From Thalassotalea nanhaiensis (GTDB lineage Bacteria > Pseudomonadota > Gammaproteobacteria > Enterobacterales > Alteromonadaceae), in the NCBI RefSeq assembly GCF_031583575.1, contig NZ_CP134146.1, positions 1,612,001 through 1,676,000 of the forward strand: a DNA stretch of 64,000 bases, in the 5' to 3' direction. Within the stretch, counting starts at the first letter, position 1, and the number at the start of each line of letters is the position of its first letter. A model generated the notes under the pieces. That model did not search any database, was not told the origin of the DNA, and worked only from the letters and a program-made list of their open reading frames with translations. The position numbers were made by a program, and so were the translations under genes. This document shows positions 47,568 through 56,902 of this stretch, one piece after another.

Positions 47568-47592
47568 CATTTTTGTTTCATTTTTGTTTCAT
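47568..47592 (-). promoter_or_regulatory. Three ATGMAAC direct repeats at exact 11-bp spacing
   Basis: Read on the minus strand, ATGAAAC, ATGAAAC and ATGCAAC occur at 11-bp intervals (CAT at 47568, 47579 and 47590 on the + strand), about 200 bp upstream of the S8 start at 47368 and on its coding strand. A further TGTTTCA lies at 47607-47613. The same motif and spacing occur at 25466. The rest of the gap 47369-47834 holds no gene that I can see. Confidence 0.55.
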
Positions 47593-47834
47593 TTGTTTGG
47601 CCTCGATGTTTCAATTTTGTTTTTGTTGCTCTGTAAGTCTTGCTATTACTGAGGAGTAAGTTTTGGGACGGATTTAGGTTGGTTTGCTTTTAACAATAAA
47701 ATGCAAATCTGCTGTGTACTAAATTGTTTCCAATCTAAAGAGCGACTGGTGTTGCAAATTAAAATTTTAAAGATATTATACCTGCCCAATATGATAAGTT
47801 TTCTACCTCAAATGATTAATTTAAGCGCTAACAA

Positions 47835-49913
47835 ATGATTTCCGTTGAATTTCAAAAATACTATATCGGACAATGTTTGATTAACTGTGATGATATGTCG
47901 CTAAGTTATGCAGACAAAACGATCAACCTGCCTGTTAAAGTGTTCGAATTTCTCAAGTTGCTCATTGTTCATTCAGAGCAAACGGTCACAAAAGAAATGG
48001 CAATTGAAAAAGTGTGGCTGGGTAATGTTGAGGTTGGTAAACGTGGTGCCGGAAATGCTATTTGGGCATTAAGAAAAGCGTTTGCTGAGCTTGGTCTTAA
48101 TCATGAGGAAACATTTAAAACCATCACCAAAGTGGGATATCAATTATTAGTTAAACCACAAGGTATTGGTGCAGAATTATCTAGCCCTTTAACGGCAGAG
48201 GTAGCGCAAGACTCGGGTTATCATCGTAAGAAAGTGGTAATCATGATTGTTATCATTACGGCTATCGCTGTATTTTTCTCATTCTTTAAAGCAGATAAAC
48301 AATCAAAAATTAATGCAGTTAAGCAAGTTCAAAGAATAACGAACCTAGAAGGCATTGAAGAACATCCCAGTGTTTCACCTGATGGTCATTACATGGCATT
48401 TTTGTGGAGAGCACATCTGAAGAAAAACCAAATATATATTAAAGACCTAACTAACGAAGCAGCGCCACTTCGTTTAATCAGCAAGGTTGTAAATGACCAG
48501 TCTTCGCCCAGTTGGTCACCCGATGGGCAAAATATTGCTTATTTGAATGTGGATGAACAAGGTAAATGTAGCGTTCATATACTAGAGCTGATCACCTTTA
48601 TTGATAAAGAAATTACCAAGGACTGTGTTAAAGCCGGGTATTTGAATAATCTGGATTGGTCAAAGGATGGTAAAAATATTGCGTTTTCTCGCTCCCTTGG
48701 CGATCGAATTGCCGTGTTTAGTTACAACGTGCAAAGTAAACAGGAAGTACAAATTACACAACCGAGTGCCAGTGAAGAAGATATGTTAATGCGTTGGCAT
48801 GCTGATAACGAAACATTAGCGTTTGTACGCTCTACTGAACTACAAGCCGAAGTTCGTTCAATTAACAACGGTAGTGAGCACGTTTTAGTCAAAGATAAAG
48901 AAGTTATCCTTGCGCTGGCGTGGGATAAAAGAGGGGACAACTTGTATTTCAATTCGATGGAAGAAGGCTCTTTTGTCATTCAACAGTACAATTTACAACG
49001 CAATACGGCTGAATTATTTCATCAAGATAATGAAATTTATAGTCTCTCTGTAAATAACGCTGCCGACGAATTATTTTATACACGTCATGTTGCGCAAGAA
49101 TCTATTGCGGTGCATTCATTAGATGATGGTAGATTGCTTGAAAATATACAGTCGTCTTCGCGAGATTTGTTTGGACAAGTAGCGCCAACAACGTCTGATA
49201 TTATCTTTCTCTCTAACCGCAGTGGTAGTTGGGAAGTTTGGTTAAAGCAGGCTGATAAAAACCTTCAGCTAACCCAGTCTAAAATACACGGTATGGTGTC
49301 TGTTCCTGCTGTATCACCAATATCTGAGCAGTTTGTTATCGCTATGCGTCGGCCTAACGCGCCGTATCACAGTTTATATATTGCAGAGTTACCGTCAGGA
49401 AAACAGCAAAAACTGTTAGACTTTGAAGGTGACGTTCGTAATCCATACTACTCTGCTGACGGTAAACGGTTATACTTTTCAGCAAACATTGCCGGTAAAT
49501 GGTCAATATACCGTTATACCTTTAATTCTAAAAACTTAGAGCAGCTAACCCAAGGTTACGAAAGGTTTGCGGTTGAAGATGATGAGGGCGGGATCTTTTT
49601 TACTAAAGACAATACCAGAGGAATTTTTCACCTTTCTGCAGATAGACAAGAAACGTTAATTACCACAGAGCTTTCAGATTTAGACTGGGGAAATCTTTTT
49701 TATAAGGATAAAACGCTGTATTTTGTTAAGCGCACTGAAAAAGCAGATTTTATTATTGCCCGTGACAAATCTGGAGCAGAAGTTGAGTTATTGAAGTTTC
49801 CACCAATTACCATACGCAACGGAAAGTCAATTTCACCTGGCTTGAATAACTCTATAATCTTTACTTTGCAGGGGATAAATGACTCTGACATTTATAAGAT
49901 TTCAACAAAATAA
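47835..49913 (+). CDS. Membrane-bound winged-helix regulator with periplasmic beta-propeller sensor
   Basis: A 692-residue one-component regulator. An OmpR/PhoB-type winged-helix DNA-binding domain (residues 10-106: LPVKVFEFLKLLI, RGAGNAIWALRKAF, TITKVGYQLLV) precedes one transmembrane helix (134-151). A periplasmic PD40/TolB-like beta-propeller follows, with repeated SPDG/SADG motifs (HPSVSPDGHYMAFLW, SPSWSPDGQNIAYLN). The layout is CadC/ToxR-like, but with a propeller sensor instead of a short periplasmic domain. It is divergent from the large S8 protease gene and probably controls it and perhaps the S8 pair. Confidence 0.82.
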   Translation: MISVEFQKYYIGQCLINCDDMSLSYADKTINLPVKVFEFLKLLIVHSEQTVTKEMAIEKVWLGNVEVGKRGAGNAIWALRKAFAELGLNHEETFKTITKVGYQLLVKPQGIGAELSSPLTAEVAQDSGYHRKKVVIMIVIITAIAVFFSFFKADKQSKINAVKQVQRITNLEGIEEHPSVSPDGHYMAFLWRAHLKKNQIYIKDLTNEAAPLRLISKVVNDQSSPSWSPDGQNIAYLNVDEQGKCSVHILELITFIDKEITKDCVKAGYLNNLDWSKDGKNIAFSRSLGDRIAVFSYNVQSKQEVQITQPSASEEDMLMRWHADNETLAFVRSTELQAEVRSINNGSEHVLVKDKEVILALAWDKRGDNLYFNSMEEGSFVIQQYNLQRNTAELFHQDNEIYSLSVNNAADELFYTRHVAQESIAVHSLDDGRLLENIQSSSRDLFGQVAPTTSDIIFLSNRSGSWEVWLKQADKNLQLTQSKIHGMVSVPAVSPISEQFVIAMRRPNAPYHSLYIAELPSGKQQKLLDFEGDVRNPYYSADGKRLYFSANIAGKWSIYRYTFNSKNLEQLTQGYERFAVEDDEGGIFFTKDNTRGIFHLSADRQETLITTELSDLDWGNLFYKDKTLYFVKRTEKADFIIARDKSGAEVELLKFPPITIRNGKSISPGLNNSIIFTLQGINDSDIYKISTK

Positions 49914-49938
49914 AACGTAGATACACAATGGTGAAGCT

Positions 49939-49967
49939 AAAAAACCTGCTTATGCAGGTTCTTTTAT
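49939..49967 (+). terminator. Rho-independent terminator after the regulator gene
   Basis: AACCTGC and GCAGGTT pair around TTAT, followed by CTTTTAT and preceded by an A run, 26 bp after the stop. Confidence 0.78.
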
Positions 49968-50008
49968 ATTTTACGTAGTGCCCAAATAAAGTAGGGCCTA
50001 GTTAGACG

Positions 50009-50305
50009 TTAGATTTTTGGAATGATAATTTTTCTATCATCAGATTGGCGGTAAATAGCCAACGTTTTACCAATCGCCTGAACTTTAATTGAGTTGGTTT
50101 CTCTAACAATCGCGTCGATAATTAATTGTTTTACTTCACGATCATCAGTATTTATTTTAACCTTGATAAGTTCGTGATGGCCTAAGGCGTAGTCGATTTC
50201 AGCAACTACAGCTTCTGTAAGACCATTATTTCCTAATAACACCACTGGTTTTAAAGAGTGGGCAACGCCTTTAAGGTGTTGAATTTGCTTTTTTGATAGA
50301 TTCAT
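50009..50305 (-). CDS. yhbY: Ribosome-associated RNA-binding protein YhbY (CRM domain)
   Basis: A 98-residue protein made of a single CRM (YhbY) domain: KGVAHSLKPVVLLGNNGLTE, then HELIKVKI and GKTLAIYR. It binds pre-50S ribosomal particles and assists assembly. It is divergent from rlmE, as in E. coli, where greA, yhbY, rlmE and ftsH are also neighbours. Here the accessory region at 25-50 kb lies between greA and yhbY. Confidence 0.9.
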   Translation of the reverse strand: MNLSKKQIQHLKGVAHSLKPVVLLGNNGLTEAVVAEIDYALGHHELIKVKINTDDREVKQLIIDAIVRETNSIKVQAIGKTLAIYRQSDDRKIIIPKI

Positions 50306-50388
50306 TTAAAAAATTTCTGTTAAGTTACTTGAATTCTATATATTTTAACGCCATCTTGTCATTAATACTAATTTATATCTGAACTTTT

Positions 50389-51024
50389 ATGAGTAAAGCA
50401 AATAAATCAAGAACCGTAAGCTCTCAGCGCTGGATGAAAGAGCATTTTGATGACGAATATGTGAAGAAAGCGCAAAAGCTTGGTTTACGTTCGCGTGCGG
50501 TTTTTAAGATTGAAGAAATTAATAACAAAGACAAATTAATTAAAAAAGGCATGAACGTTGTCGATTTAGGCGCGGCTCCTGGTGGCTGGTCTGAGTATGC
50601 TGTTAAAGTTGTAGGGGATGCGGGGCAAGTGATTGCTTGTGATATTTTACCTATGGAATCTTTACCAGGCGTTTCTTTTTTACAAGGTGACTTTCGTGAA
50701 AATGCCGTGTTAGACACGTTGCTTGATAAAATTGATGGCCGTAACGTTGATGTTGTTATGTCTGACATGGCTCAAAATTTTAGTGGTAACGAGTCTACCG
50801 ACCAGCCTAAAAATATGTATTTAGTTGAGTTGGCGCTAGACATGTGTCATCAAGTTTTAAAGAAAAATGGCAGCTTTGTTGTTAAAGTTTTTCAAGGGGC
50901 AGGGTTCGAACAGTACATGAAAGATGTTCGAGCTTGCTTCAATGTTGTTAGAACCCGTAAACCAGAATCTTCTCGAGCACGTTCAAGAGAAGTGTATATT
51001 GTAGCTACCGGTTACAAACTGTAG
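50389..51024 (+). CDS. rlmE: 23S rRNA 2'-O-methyltransferase RlmE (FtsJ)
   Basis: A 211-residue methyltransferase that methylates U2552 of 23S rRNA with SAM. Motif I is [15 protein letters not shown], and the catalytic KDKE tetrad is covered by [32 protein letters not shown] and [16 protein letters not shown]. It is heat-shock linked in E. coli and precedes ftsH, as here (82 bp away). Confidence 0.95.
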   Translation: MSKANKSRTVSSQRWMKEHFDDEYVKKAQKLGLRSRAVFKIEEINNKDKLIKKGMNVVDLGAAPGGWSEYAVKVVGDAGQVIACDILPMESLPGVSFLQGDFRENAVLDTLLDKIDGRNVDVVMSDMAQNFSGNESTDQPKNMYLVELALDMCHQVLKKNGSFVVKVFQGAGFEQYMKDVRACFNVVRTRKPESSRARSREVYIVATGYKL

Positions 51025-51106
51025 TAGAGTTACGTAAGAAAAGGCCTATAATAGAGGTCTAATACTTATATAAGTAAGCGCATTTTTTTAACAAGAGGTC
51101 CTCAAG

Positions 51107-53020
51107 TTGAGCGATATGGTAAAGAATCTTATTTTATGGTTAGTAATAGCCATTGTTTTAATGTCAGTATTTCAAAGTTTTACTCCGGGCACAGCCCCTG
51201 GTAGCAAACTCGATTACACTAAATTTATTAACGAAATCCACAATGGACAAGTTGCTGAAGTTCGAATCGAAACTGACGGCGTTATTAATGGTACCAAACG
51301 TAATGGTCAAACATTTACAACATTAATACCTACGCAATACGATAAAGATCTATTAAGTGATTTAATTGCTAACAACGTTAAAGTTGAAGGTGTACCACAA
51401 GAAGAGCCTAGCTTATTAGCAAGCATCTTCGTTAACTGGTTCCCTATGCTACTGCTTATTGGTATATGGATTTTCTTCATGCGCCAAATGCAAGGCGGTG
51501 GTGGTAAAGGCGCAATGAGTTTTGGTAAATCTAAAGCACGCCTGTTATCAGACGATCAAATAAAAACTACGTTTGCCGATGTTGCAGGTTGTGACGAAGC
51601 AAAAGAAGAAGTTGCTGAATTAGTTGACTACTTACGTGACCCATCAAAATTCCAAAAGCTTGGTGGTCGCATTCCATCAGGTGTATTAATGGTTGGCCAA
51701 CCAGGTACAGGTAAAACCTTACTGGCTAAAGCCATTGCCGGTGAAGCAAAAGTACCATTTTTTGCAATTTCAGGCTCTGACTTTGTTGAAATGTTTGTTG
51801 GTGTTGGTGCATCTCGTGTACGTGACATGTTTGAACAAGCGAAAAAATCGTCACCGTGTATTATCTTTATCGATGAAATCGATGCTGTAGGTCGTCAACG
51901 TGGCGCTGGTTTAGGTGGTGGTCATGATGAACGTGAACAAACACTTAACCAAATGTTGGTTGAAATGGATGGCTTTGAAGGTAATGAAGGCGTAATTGTT
52001 ATCGCTGCGACTAACCGTCCAGACGTATTAGATCCTGCGTTACTTCGTCCTGGTCGTTTTGACCGTCAAGTAACCGTTGGCTTACCTGATATTCGTGGTC
52101 GTGAACAAATTCTTAAAGTTCATATGCGTAAAGTGCCTTTAGGTGATGACGTTGATGCAGCAGTAATTGCTCGTGGTACGCCAGGCTTTTCAGGTGCTGA
52201 TTTAGCAAACCTTGTAAATGAAGCTGCATTATTTGCTGCTCGTACAAGTCGTCGTTTAGTGTCTATGGTTGAATTTGATAAAGCCAAAGACAAAATCATG
52301 ATGGGTGCAGAACGTCGCTCTATGGTGATGAGCGAAGAAGAAAAAGAAATGACCGCTTACCATGAAGCAGGGCACGCCATTGTTGGTCGTTTAGTTCCTG
52401 AACATGATCCAGTTTACAAAGTAAGTATCATTCCTCGTGGTCGTGCGTTAGGTGTAACTATGTACTTACCTGAAAAAGATAGAGTAAGCCATTCTAAAAT
52501 GCATTTAGAAAGCATGATCTCATCTTTGTATGGTGGTCGTATTGCTGAAGAAGTTATCTACGGTAGTGACAGAGTTTCAACGGGTGCGTCAAACGATATT
52601 GAACGTGCTACCGAAATCGCTCGCAAAATGGTAACTCAGTGGGGCTTGTCTGAAAAAATGGGTCCTATGCTTTATGCTGATGAAGAAGGCGAAGTGTTCT
52701 TAGGCCGAAGTGCTGCAAAAACTAAGCATATGTCTGACGACACTGCGAAAGAAATTGATGAAGAAGTTCGTACATTCATTGAACGTAACTATAAACGTGC
52801 TGAAGATATCTTGAAGAACAACATGGATATTTTACATGCAATGAAAGATGCATTAATGACTTATGAAACGATTGATGCATGGCAAATCGATGACTTAATG
52901 GCTCGTACAGATGTTCGTGCGCCAAAAGGTTACGGTGATGAAAAGCCAACAGGCACACCTCCAGGCTCAACTCCATCTACGCCAGATGTAAACAAGCCTG
53001 CAGATGAACCTGCAAACTAA
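51107..53020 (+). CDS. ftsH: ATP-dependent zinc metalloprotease FtsH
   Basis: A 637-residue inner-membrane AAA+ protease. Two transmembrane helices flank a periplasmic domain (about 5-25 and 102-125). The AAA domain has Walker A GQPGTGKT and Walker B IIFIDEID; the zinc protease site is HEAGH at about residues 419-423. It degrades LpxC, sigma-32 and damaged membrane proteins. TTG 51107 is used because AAGAGG lies 8 bp upstream; it gives [10 protein letters not shown], matching the longer E. coli form. ATG 51116 is the alternative. Confidence 0.96.
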   Translation: MSDMVKNLILWLVIAIVLMSVFQSFTPGTAPGSKLDYTKFINEIHNGQVAEVRIETDGVINGTKRNGQTFTTLIPTQYDKDLLSDLIANNVKVEGVPQEEPSLLASIFVNWFPMLLLIGIWIFFMRQMQGGGGKGAMSFGKSKARLLSDDQIKTTFADVAGCDEAKEEVAELVDYLRDPSKFQKLGGRIPSGVLMVGQPGTGKTLLAKAIAGEAKVPFFAISGSDFVEMFVGVGASRVRDMFEQAKKSSPCIIFIDEIDAVGRQRGAGLGGGHDEREQTLNQMLVEMDGFEGNEGVIVIAATNRPDVLDPALLRPGRFDRQVTVGLPDIRGREQILKVHMRKVPLGDDVDAAVIARGTPGFSGADLANLVNEAALFAARTSRRLVSMVEFDKAKDKIMMGAERRSMVMSEEEKEMTAYHEAGHAIVGRLVPEHDPVYKVSIIPRGRALGVTMYLPEKDRVSHSKMHLESMISSLYGGRIAEEVIYGSDRVSTGASNDIERATEIARKMVTQWGLSEKMGPMLYADEEGEVFLGRSAAKTKHMSDDTAKEIDEEVRTFIERNYKRAEDILKNNMDILHAMKDALMTYETIDAWQIDDLMARTDVRAPKGYGDEKPTGTPPGSTPSTPDVNKPADEPAN

Positions 53021-53050
53021 ACAGTACTGATTAAATCATTAGTTAATATA

Positions 53051-53080
53051 AGAAACCCGCTACTTAGCGGGTTTCTTGTT
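53051..53080 (+). terminator. Rho-independent terminator after ftsH
   Basis: AGAAACCCGCT pairs with AGCGGGTTTCT around ACTT, followed by a T-rich tail. Confidence 0.83.
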
Positions 53081-53246
53081 TTTAGGATATAGAAACTAGA
53101 AACAAAGCCAAGTATCAACTTCCTGAATCCATGCACCATTTTCCTGAATTTATTTCAGGATCTAACTATTTAACTGTATTAAACTTTTTTCCTCTTTTAT
53201 AATACGGGCAAATTAAACAGCAGCTTTTATTTAACCTCTTATTTAT

Positions 53247-54098
53247 ATGAATAAAACGGCAAATATTATTAAATTCGGCAACAAAAAATTAGACCTTTGC
53301 GAAGTTCAGGTGATGGGGATCTTAAACGTAACCCCTGACTCATTTTCAGACGGCGGTAATTTTAATAATATTGAGCACGCTATTACACAAGCGCAGACAA
53401 TGATAAATGATGGTGCAACCATTATTGATGTTGGCGGCGAATCAACTCGCCCCGGTGCTGCCGACGTTGAACTGCAAGAAGAGTTAGACCGTGTCATTCC
53501 GGTTATTGAGGCGATAACTCAGCGCTTTGAAACAGTTGTATCTATAGATACCTCTAAAGCGCAAGTGATGCAGGCTGCTATAGACAGTGGCGCTGGTTTA
53601 ATAAACGATGTACGTGCGTTGCAAAATGAAGGTTGTATTGATGTTGTTGCTAGCTGTGATTTACCTGTTTGTTTAATGCACATGCAGGGCATGCCTAGAA
53701 CGATGCAAACGGCACCCAAGTACGAAAATGTAACGTTAGATGTTATTAAATTCTTTAAACAGCGCATTCAAGCATGTGAGCATGCAGGTATTGATAAGAG
53801 TCGTATCATACTTGATCCTGGTTATGGCTTTGGTAAAACGTTAGAGCAAAATTATCAGTTATTAGCACATCAGCCTAAGCTGTTGCAGCTGGGTTTACCA
53901 ATACTTGCAGGTTTATCAAGAAAATCCATGATTGGTAATTTACTGAATAACTCAGTAGATGAACGCTTGGCAGGCAGTTTATCTGCTGCAGTGCTTGCCG
54001 CACAAAATGGTGCTAAAATATTACGAGTTCATGATGTAAAAGAAACCGTTGATGCTATTAAGGTTTTTAATGCAATGCTTGCTCAAATAAATAATTAA
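53247..54098 (+). CDS. folP: Dihydropteroate synthase
   Basis: A 283-residue folate-pathway enzyme that joins p-aminobenzoate to the pterin pyrophosphate; it is the sulfonamide target. Conserved motifs are [24 protein letters not shown] and [11 protein letters not shown]. The order folP-glmM is conserved with E. coli; glmM begins 33 bp later. Confidence 0.95.
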   Translation: MNKTANIIKFGNKKLDLCEVQVMGILNVTPDSFSDGGNFNNIEHAITQAQTMINDGATIIDVGGESTRPGAADVELQEELDRVIPVIEAITQRFETVVSIDTSKAQVMQAAIDSGAGLINDVRALQNEGCIDVVASCDLPVCLMHMQGMPRTMQTAPKYENVTLDVIKFFKQRIQACEHAGIDKSRIILDPGYGFGKTLEQNYQLLAHQPKLLQLGLPILAGLSRKSMIGNLLNNSVDERLAGSLSAAVLAAQNGAKILRVHDVKETVDAIKVFNAMLAQINN

Positions 54099-54130
54099 TT
54101 TACGATAAATACTTAAGGGAGTTTATTTAC

Positions 54131-55474
54131 GTGTCTAGAAAATACTTTGGAACAGATGGTGTTCGTGGTTTAGTTGGTAAAGATCCAATTTCGCCTAAAT
54201 TTGTAATGAAACTAGGGTGGGCTGCCGGTAAGGTATTAGCCACTCGCGGCACTAAAAAAGTATTAATTGGTAAAGATACTCGTATATCTGGTTACATGCT
54301 TGAATCAGCGTTAGAAGCTGGATTTTCTGCTGCCGGTATTGATATTGGCCTAATGGGTCCTATGCCGACACCTGCGGTTGCCTATTTAACAAAAACGTTC
54401 CGCGCAGAAGCTGGTATTGTGATCAGTGCATCACACAATCCATTTTATGATAACGGTATTAAGTTCTTTTCTACAACGGGTGAAAAATTGCCAGATGACG
54501 TTGAGCTTGCTATCGAAGCGATGATCGATGAAGAAATGGATTGTGTTCACTCCGCAAAATTAGGCAAGGCAGTACGCATCGATGATGCTGCTGGTCGTTA
54601 TATAGAATTTTGTAAAAGTAACTTCCCATCGGAATACTCACTAAACGGTATGAAAATTGTAGTTGATTGTGCCAATGGCGCTACCTACCACATTGCACCT
54701 AGTGTGTTTCGTGAATTAGGCGCTGAAGTGATTGAATTTGCATGTGAGCCAAACGGCATTAACATTAATGACGATTGTGGCGCGACATCAATGGCTAATA
54801 TTTCTAAACTTGTGCTCAGCGAACAAGCCGACTTAGGTATTGCTTTAGATGGTGATGGTGACCGCTTAATGATGGTTGATCAAAACGGCGATGTAATTGA
54901 TGGCGATGAAATTATCTACATCATCGCTAAAAATGCACAGCAGCAGGGCAAACTTAAAGGCGGTGTTATTGGTACATTAATGAGCAACATGGGCTTGGAA
55001 CTTGCCTTAAAAGATTTAGGTATCGATTTTGCCAGAGCTAAAGTTGGCGATCGTTACGTAATGGAGCAGTTAAAAGCGAAAGGCTGGCAATTAGGCGCTG
55101 AAAACTCAGGCCACATCATTAATTTAAATTGTACCTCTACCGGCGACGGTATCATTGCTGCCCTAAATGTACTTGAAGCACTTTGCCAATCAGGAAAGTC
55201 GTTAACCCAACTTAGAAGTGGCATGACCATGTTGCCGCAAATTCTAGTTAATGTTCGCTTTAGTGGCAAAACCGACCCACTTAATGATGACGCTGTTAAA
55301 CAAAGTGTTGTTGATGTTGAAAAAGAGTTAGCAGGCACAGGACGAGTGTTATTGCGTAAATCAGGCACAGAGCCGCTTATTCGAGTAATGGTTGAAGGTC
55401 CAAATTTAGCAGAAGTAACTCACTTAGCCAATAAAATTTCCGTTCAAGTTAAAGCCGTAGATGCAGAACATTAA
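54131..55474 (+). CDS. glmM: Phosphoglucosamine mutase
   Basis: A 447-residue enzyme converting glucosamine-6-phosphate to glucosamine-1-phosphate for peptidoglycan and LPS. It starts [13 protein letters not shown]; the catalytic phosphoserine is in [13 protein letters not shown]; the Mg site is LDGDGDRLM; the substrate loop reads [12 protein letters not shown]. The start is GTG 54131, with AGGGAG about 10 bp upstream. Confidence 0.96.
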   Translation: MSRKYFGTDGVRGLVGKDPISPKFVMKLGWAAGKVLATRGTKKVLIGKDTRISGYMLESALEAGFSAAGIDIGLMGPMPTPAVAYLTKTFRAEAGIVISASHNPFYDNGIKFFSTTGEKLPDDVELAIEAMIDEEMDCVHSAKLGKAVRIDDAAGRYIEFCKSNFPSEYSLNGMKIVVDCANGATYHIAPSVFRELGAEVIEFACEPNGININDDCGATSMANISKLVLSEQADLGIALDGDGDRLMMVDQNGDVIDGDEIIYIIAKNAQQQGKLKGGVIGTLMSNMGLELALKDLGIDFARAKVGDRYVMEQLKAKGWQLGAENSGHIINLNCTSTGDGIIAALNVLEALCQSGKSLTQLRSGMTMLPQILVNVRFSGKTDPLNDDAVKQSVVDVEKELAGTGRVLLRKSGTEPLIRVMVEGPNLAEVTHLANKISVQVKAVDAEH

Positions 55475-55582
55475 TTCAACTTTTTGTTGTAAAAATAAGC
55501 AAAAAAACGGCTAGGCTATTTAAACTCTTGTAAGTTAGCTTTGAGTTCGATAATATCTCGCCGTTTTATTAAGGGAAAAACT

Positions 55583-56332
55583 ATGAGTAGACAAACAATA
55601 GTTGCCGCTAATTGGAAAATGAACGGTAACGCTGAGCTTGCAGCACAAATGTGTAGAGGCTTAAATGATGAAAAGTTTAATGCGGATCAGCAAGTAATTA
55701 TTTGCCCTCCAGCCCCTTATTTAGCTTTATTACAAGCTAATATTAGCAATAGCCAAATTGCCTGTGGTGCCCAAAATATTAATGAAAATGAAAAAGGTGC
55801 CTTTACTGGTGAGATTTCAGCTTTAATGCTGAATGATTTACAGGTACAATACGTGATTCTTGGCCATTCTGAACGTCGTGCAATGTTTCATGACAGTACA
55901 GAATTAGTTGCTGAAAAAGTTGCTTATGCTTTAGATAGCGGCTTAACGCCAATTTTATGTATTGGTGAAACGCTTGAAGAGCGAGAAGATGGTGAAACTG
56001 AGTCTAGACTTAGCTATCAACTTGCTCCGGTAATTGCTAAAGTTGGCATTGAAAGTTTTAAAAATGTAGTTGTTGCCTACGAGCCTGTATGGGCTATCGG
56101 CACAGGTAAAACTGCATCAGCTGAGATCGCTCAGCAAACCCATGAGTTTATTCGTAGTTACTTAGCAAGTTTTGACGCTGATGTAGCACAACAAGTACCA
56201 TTATTATATGGTGGTAGTGTTAACGCGAAAAACTGTGAAGAATTATTTGCTCAAGCTGATATCGACGGTGGTCTGATAGGCGGAGCGAGTTTAAACGTTG
56301 AAGAATTTAAAAAAATCTGCCAAGCAGTATAG
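55583..56332 (+). CDS. tpiA: Triosephosphate isomerase
   Basis: A 249-residue glycolytic enzyme interconverting dihydroxyacetone phosphate and glyceraldehyde-3-phosphate. Catalytic residues are Lys in ANWKMNGN, His in ILGHSERR and Glu in VAYEPVWAIGTGKTA; the phosphate loop GGSVNAKN and GLIGGASL follow. ATG 55583 (MSRQTIVAANWK) is chosen because AAGGGA precedes it; an upstream in-frame ATG would add 14 atypical residues. tpiA directly before secG is typical of marine gammaproteobacteria. Confidence 0.96.
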   Translation: MSRQTIVAANWKMNGNAELAAQMCRGLNDEKFNADQQVIICPPAPYLALLQANISNSQIACGAQNINENEKGAFTGEISALMLNDLQVQYVILGHSERRAMFHDSTELVAEKVAYALDSGLTPILCIGETLEEREDGETESRLSYQLAPVIAKVGIESFKNVVVAYEPVWAIGTGKTASAEIAQQTHEFIRSYLASFDADVAQQVPLLYGGSVNAKNCEELFAQADIDGGLIGGASLNVEEFKKICQAV

Positions 56333-56344
56333 GATTTAGAAATA

Positions 56345-56695
56345 ATGTTGTATCAAATATTAATCGTTGCTTATTTAATTATCGCACTTATCTTAGTTGG
56401 TTTTATCTTAATCCAGCAGGGTAAAGGTGCAGACATGGGCGCTTCATTTGGCGCGGGTTCATCAGCAACTATCTTTGGTTCAAGTGGTTCTGGTAACTTC
56501 ATGACTAAAACTACTGGTATCCTTGCGACACTATTTTTCGTATTAAGCTTATTTTTAGGTAATCTTACTGCACAGCGCACTAAAGCGACTGATGAGTGGA
56601 GTAACTTAGGTGGCGCTGAGCAAACAGAAAGTATTGCACCAGCTACTGACGTACCTGCAAGCGAAGATCAAAAAGAAAGCGACGTACCAAACTAA
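56345..56695 (+). CDS. secG: Protein-export membrane protein SecG
   Basis: A 116-residue SecYEG translocon subunit. Two transmembrane helices (about 3-23 and 52-72) flank the conserved cytosolic loop IQQGKGADMGASFGAGSS. A low-complexity acidic tail ends the protein. It lies 12 bp after tpiA and 22 bp before tRNA-Leu, as secG and leuU do in E. coli. Confidence 0.94.
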   Translation: MLYQILIVAYLIIALILVGFILIQQGKGADMGASFGAGSSATIFGSSGSGNFMTKTTGILATLFFVLSLFLGNLTAQRTKATDEWSNLGGAEQTESIAPATDVPASEDQKESDVPN

Positions 56696-56717
56696 ACATC
56701 GCTTTTCTAAAAAATTA

Positions 56718-56802
56718 GCGTATGTGGTGGAATTGGTAGACACGCAGCCTTGAGGGGGCTGTGCTTCACGGCGTGAGAGTTCGAGTCTCTCCATACGCAC
56801 CA
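56718..56802 (+). tRNA. leuU: tRNA-Leu (anticodon GAG)
   Basis: An 85-nt cloverleaf with encoded CCA. The acceptor stem GCGTATG pairs with CATACGC; the anticodon stem CAGCC/GGCTG encloses loop TTGAGGG with anticodon GAG at 56752-56754; a long variable arm typical of tRNA-Leu follows, then the T arm with TTCGAGT. It serves CUC/CUU codons. Its position after secG matches leuU of E. coli. An integrase gene begins 100 bp downstream, so its 3' end is the likely attachment site. Confidence 0.95.
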
Positions 56803-56811
56803 AACATAAAT

Positions 56812-56848
56812 AAAGGCCTGTAGCGCTATTTGCATTACAGGCCTTTTT
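56812..56848. terminator. Hairpin terminator between tRNA-Leu and the integrase
   Basis: AAAGGCCTGTA pairs with TACAGGCCTTT around 13 nt (GCGCTATTTGCAT), with a T-run at the right end. It terminates the secG-tRNA transcript and perhaps the leftward integrase transcript. Confidence 0.75.
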
Positions 56849-56862
56849 CATTTGCTAAAATC

Positions 56863-56893
56863 GTACCCTTTCTGTACCCTTTTCGTACCCTAA
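56863..56893. repeat. Three GTACCC direct repeats, 11-bp spacing (candidate integrase arm sites)
   Basis: GTACCCTTT, GTACCCTTT and GTACCCTAA begin at 56863, 56874 and 56885. They lie between the tRNA end and the integrase stop, where integrase arm-binding sites are usually found. Confidence 0.5.
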
Positions 56894-56902
56894 TACAGTA
56901 GT

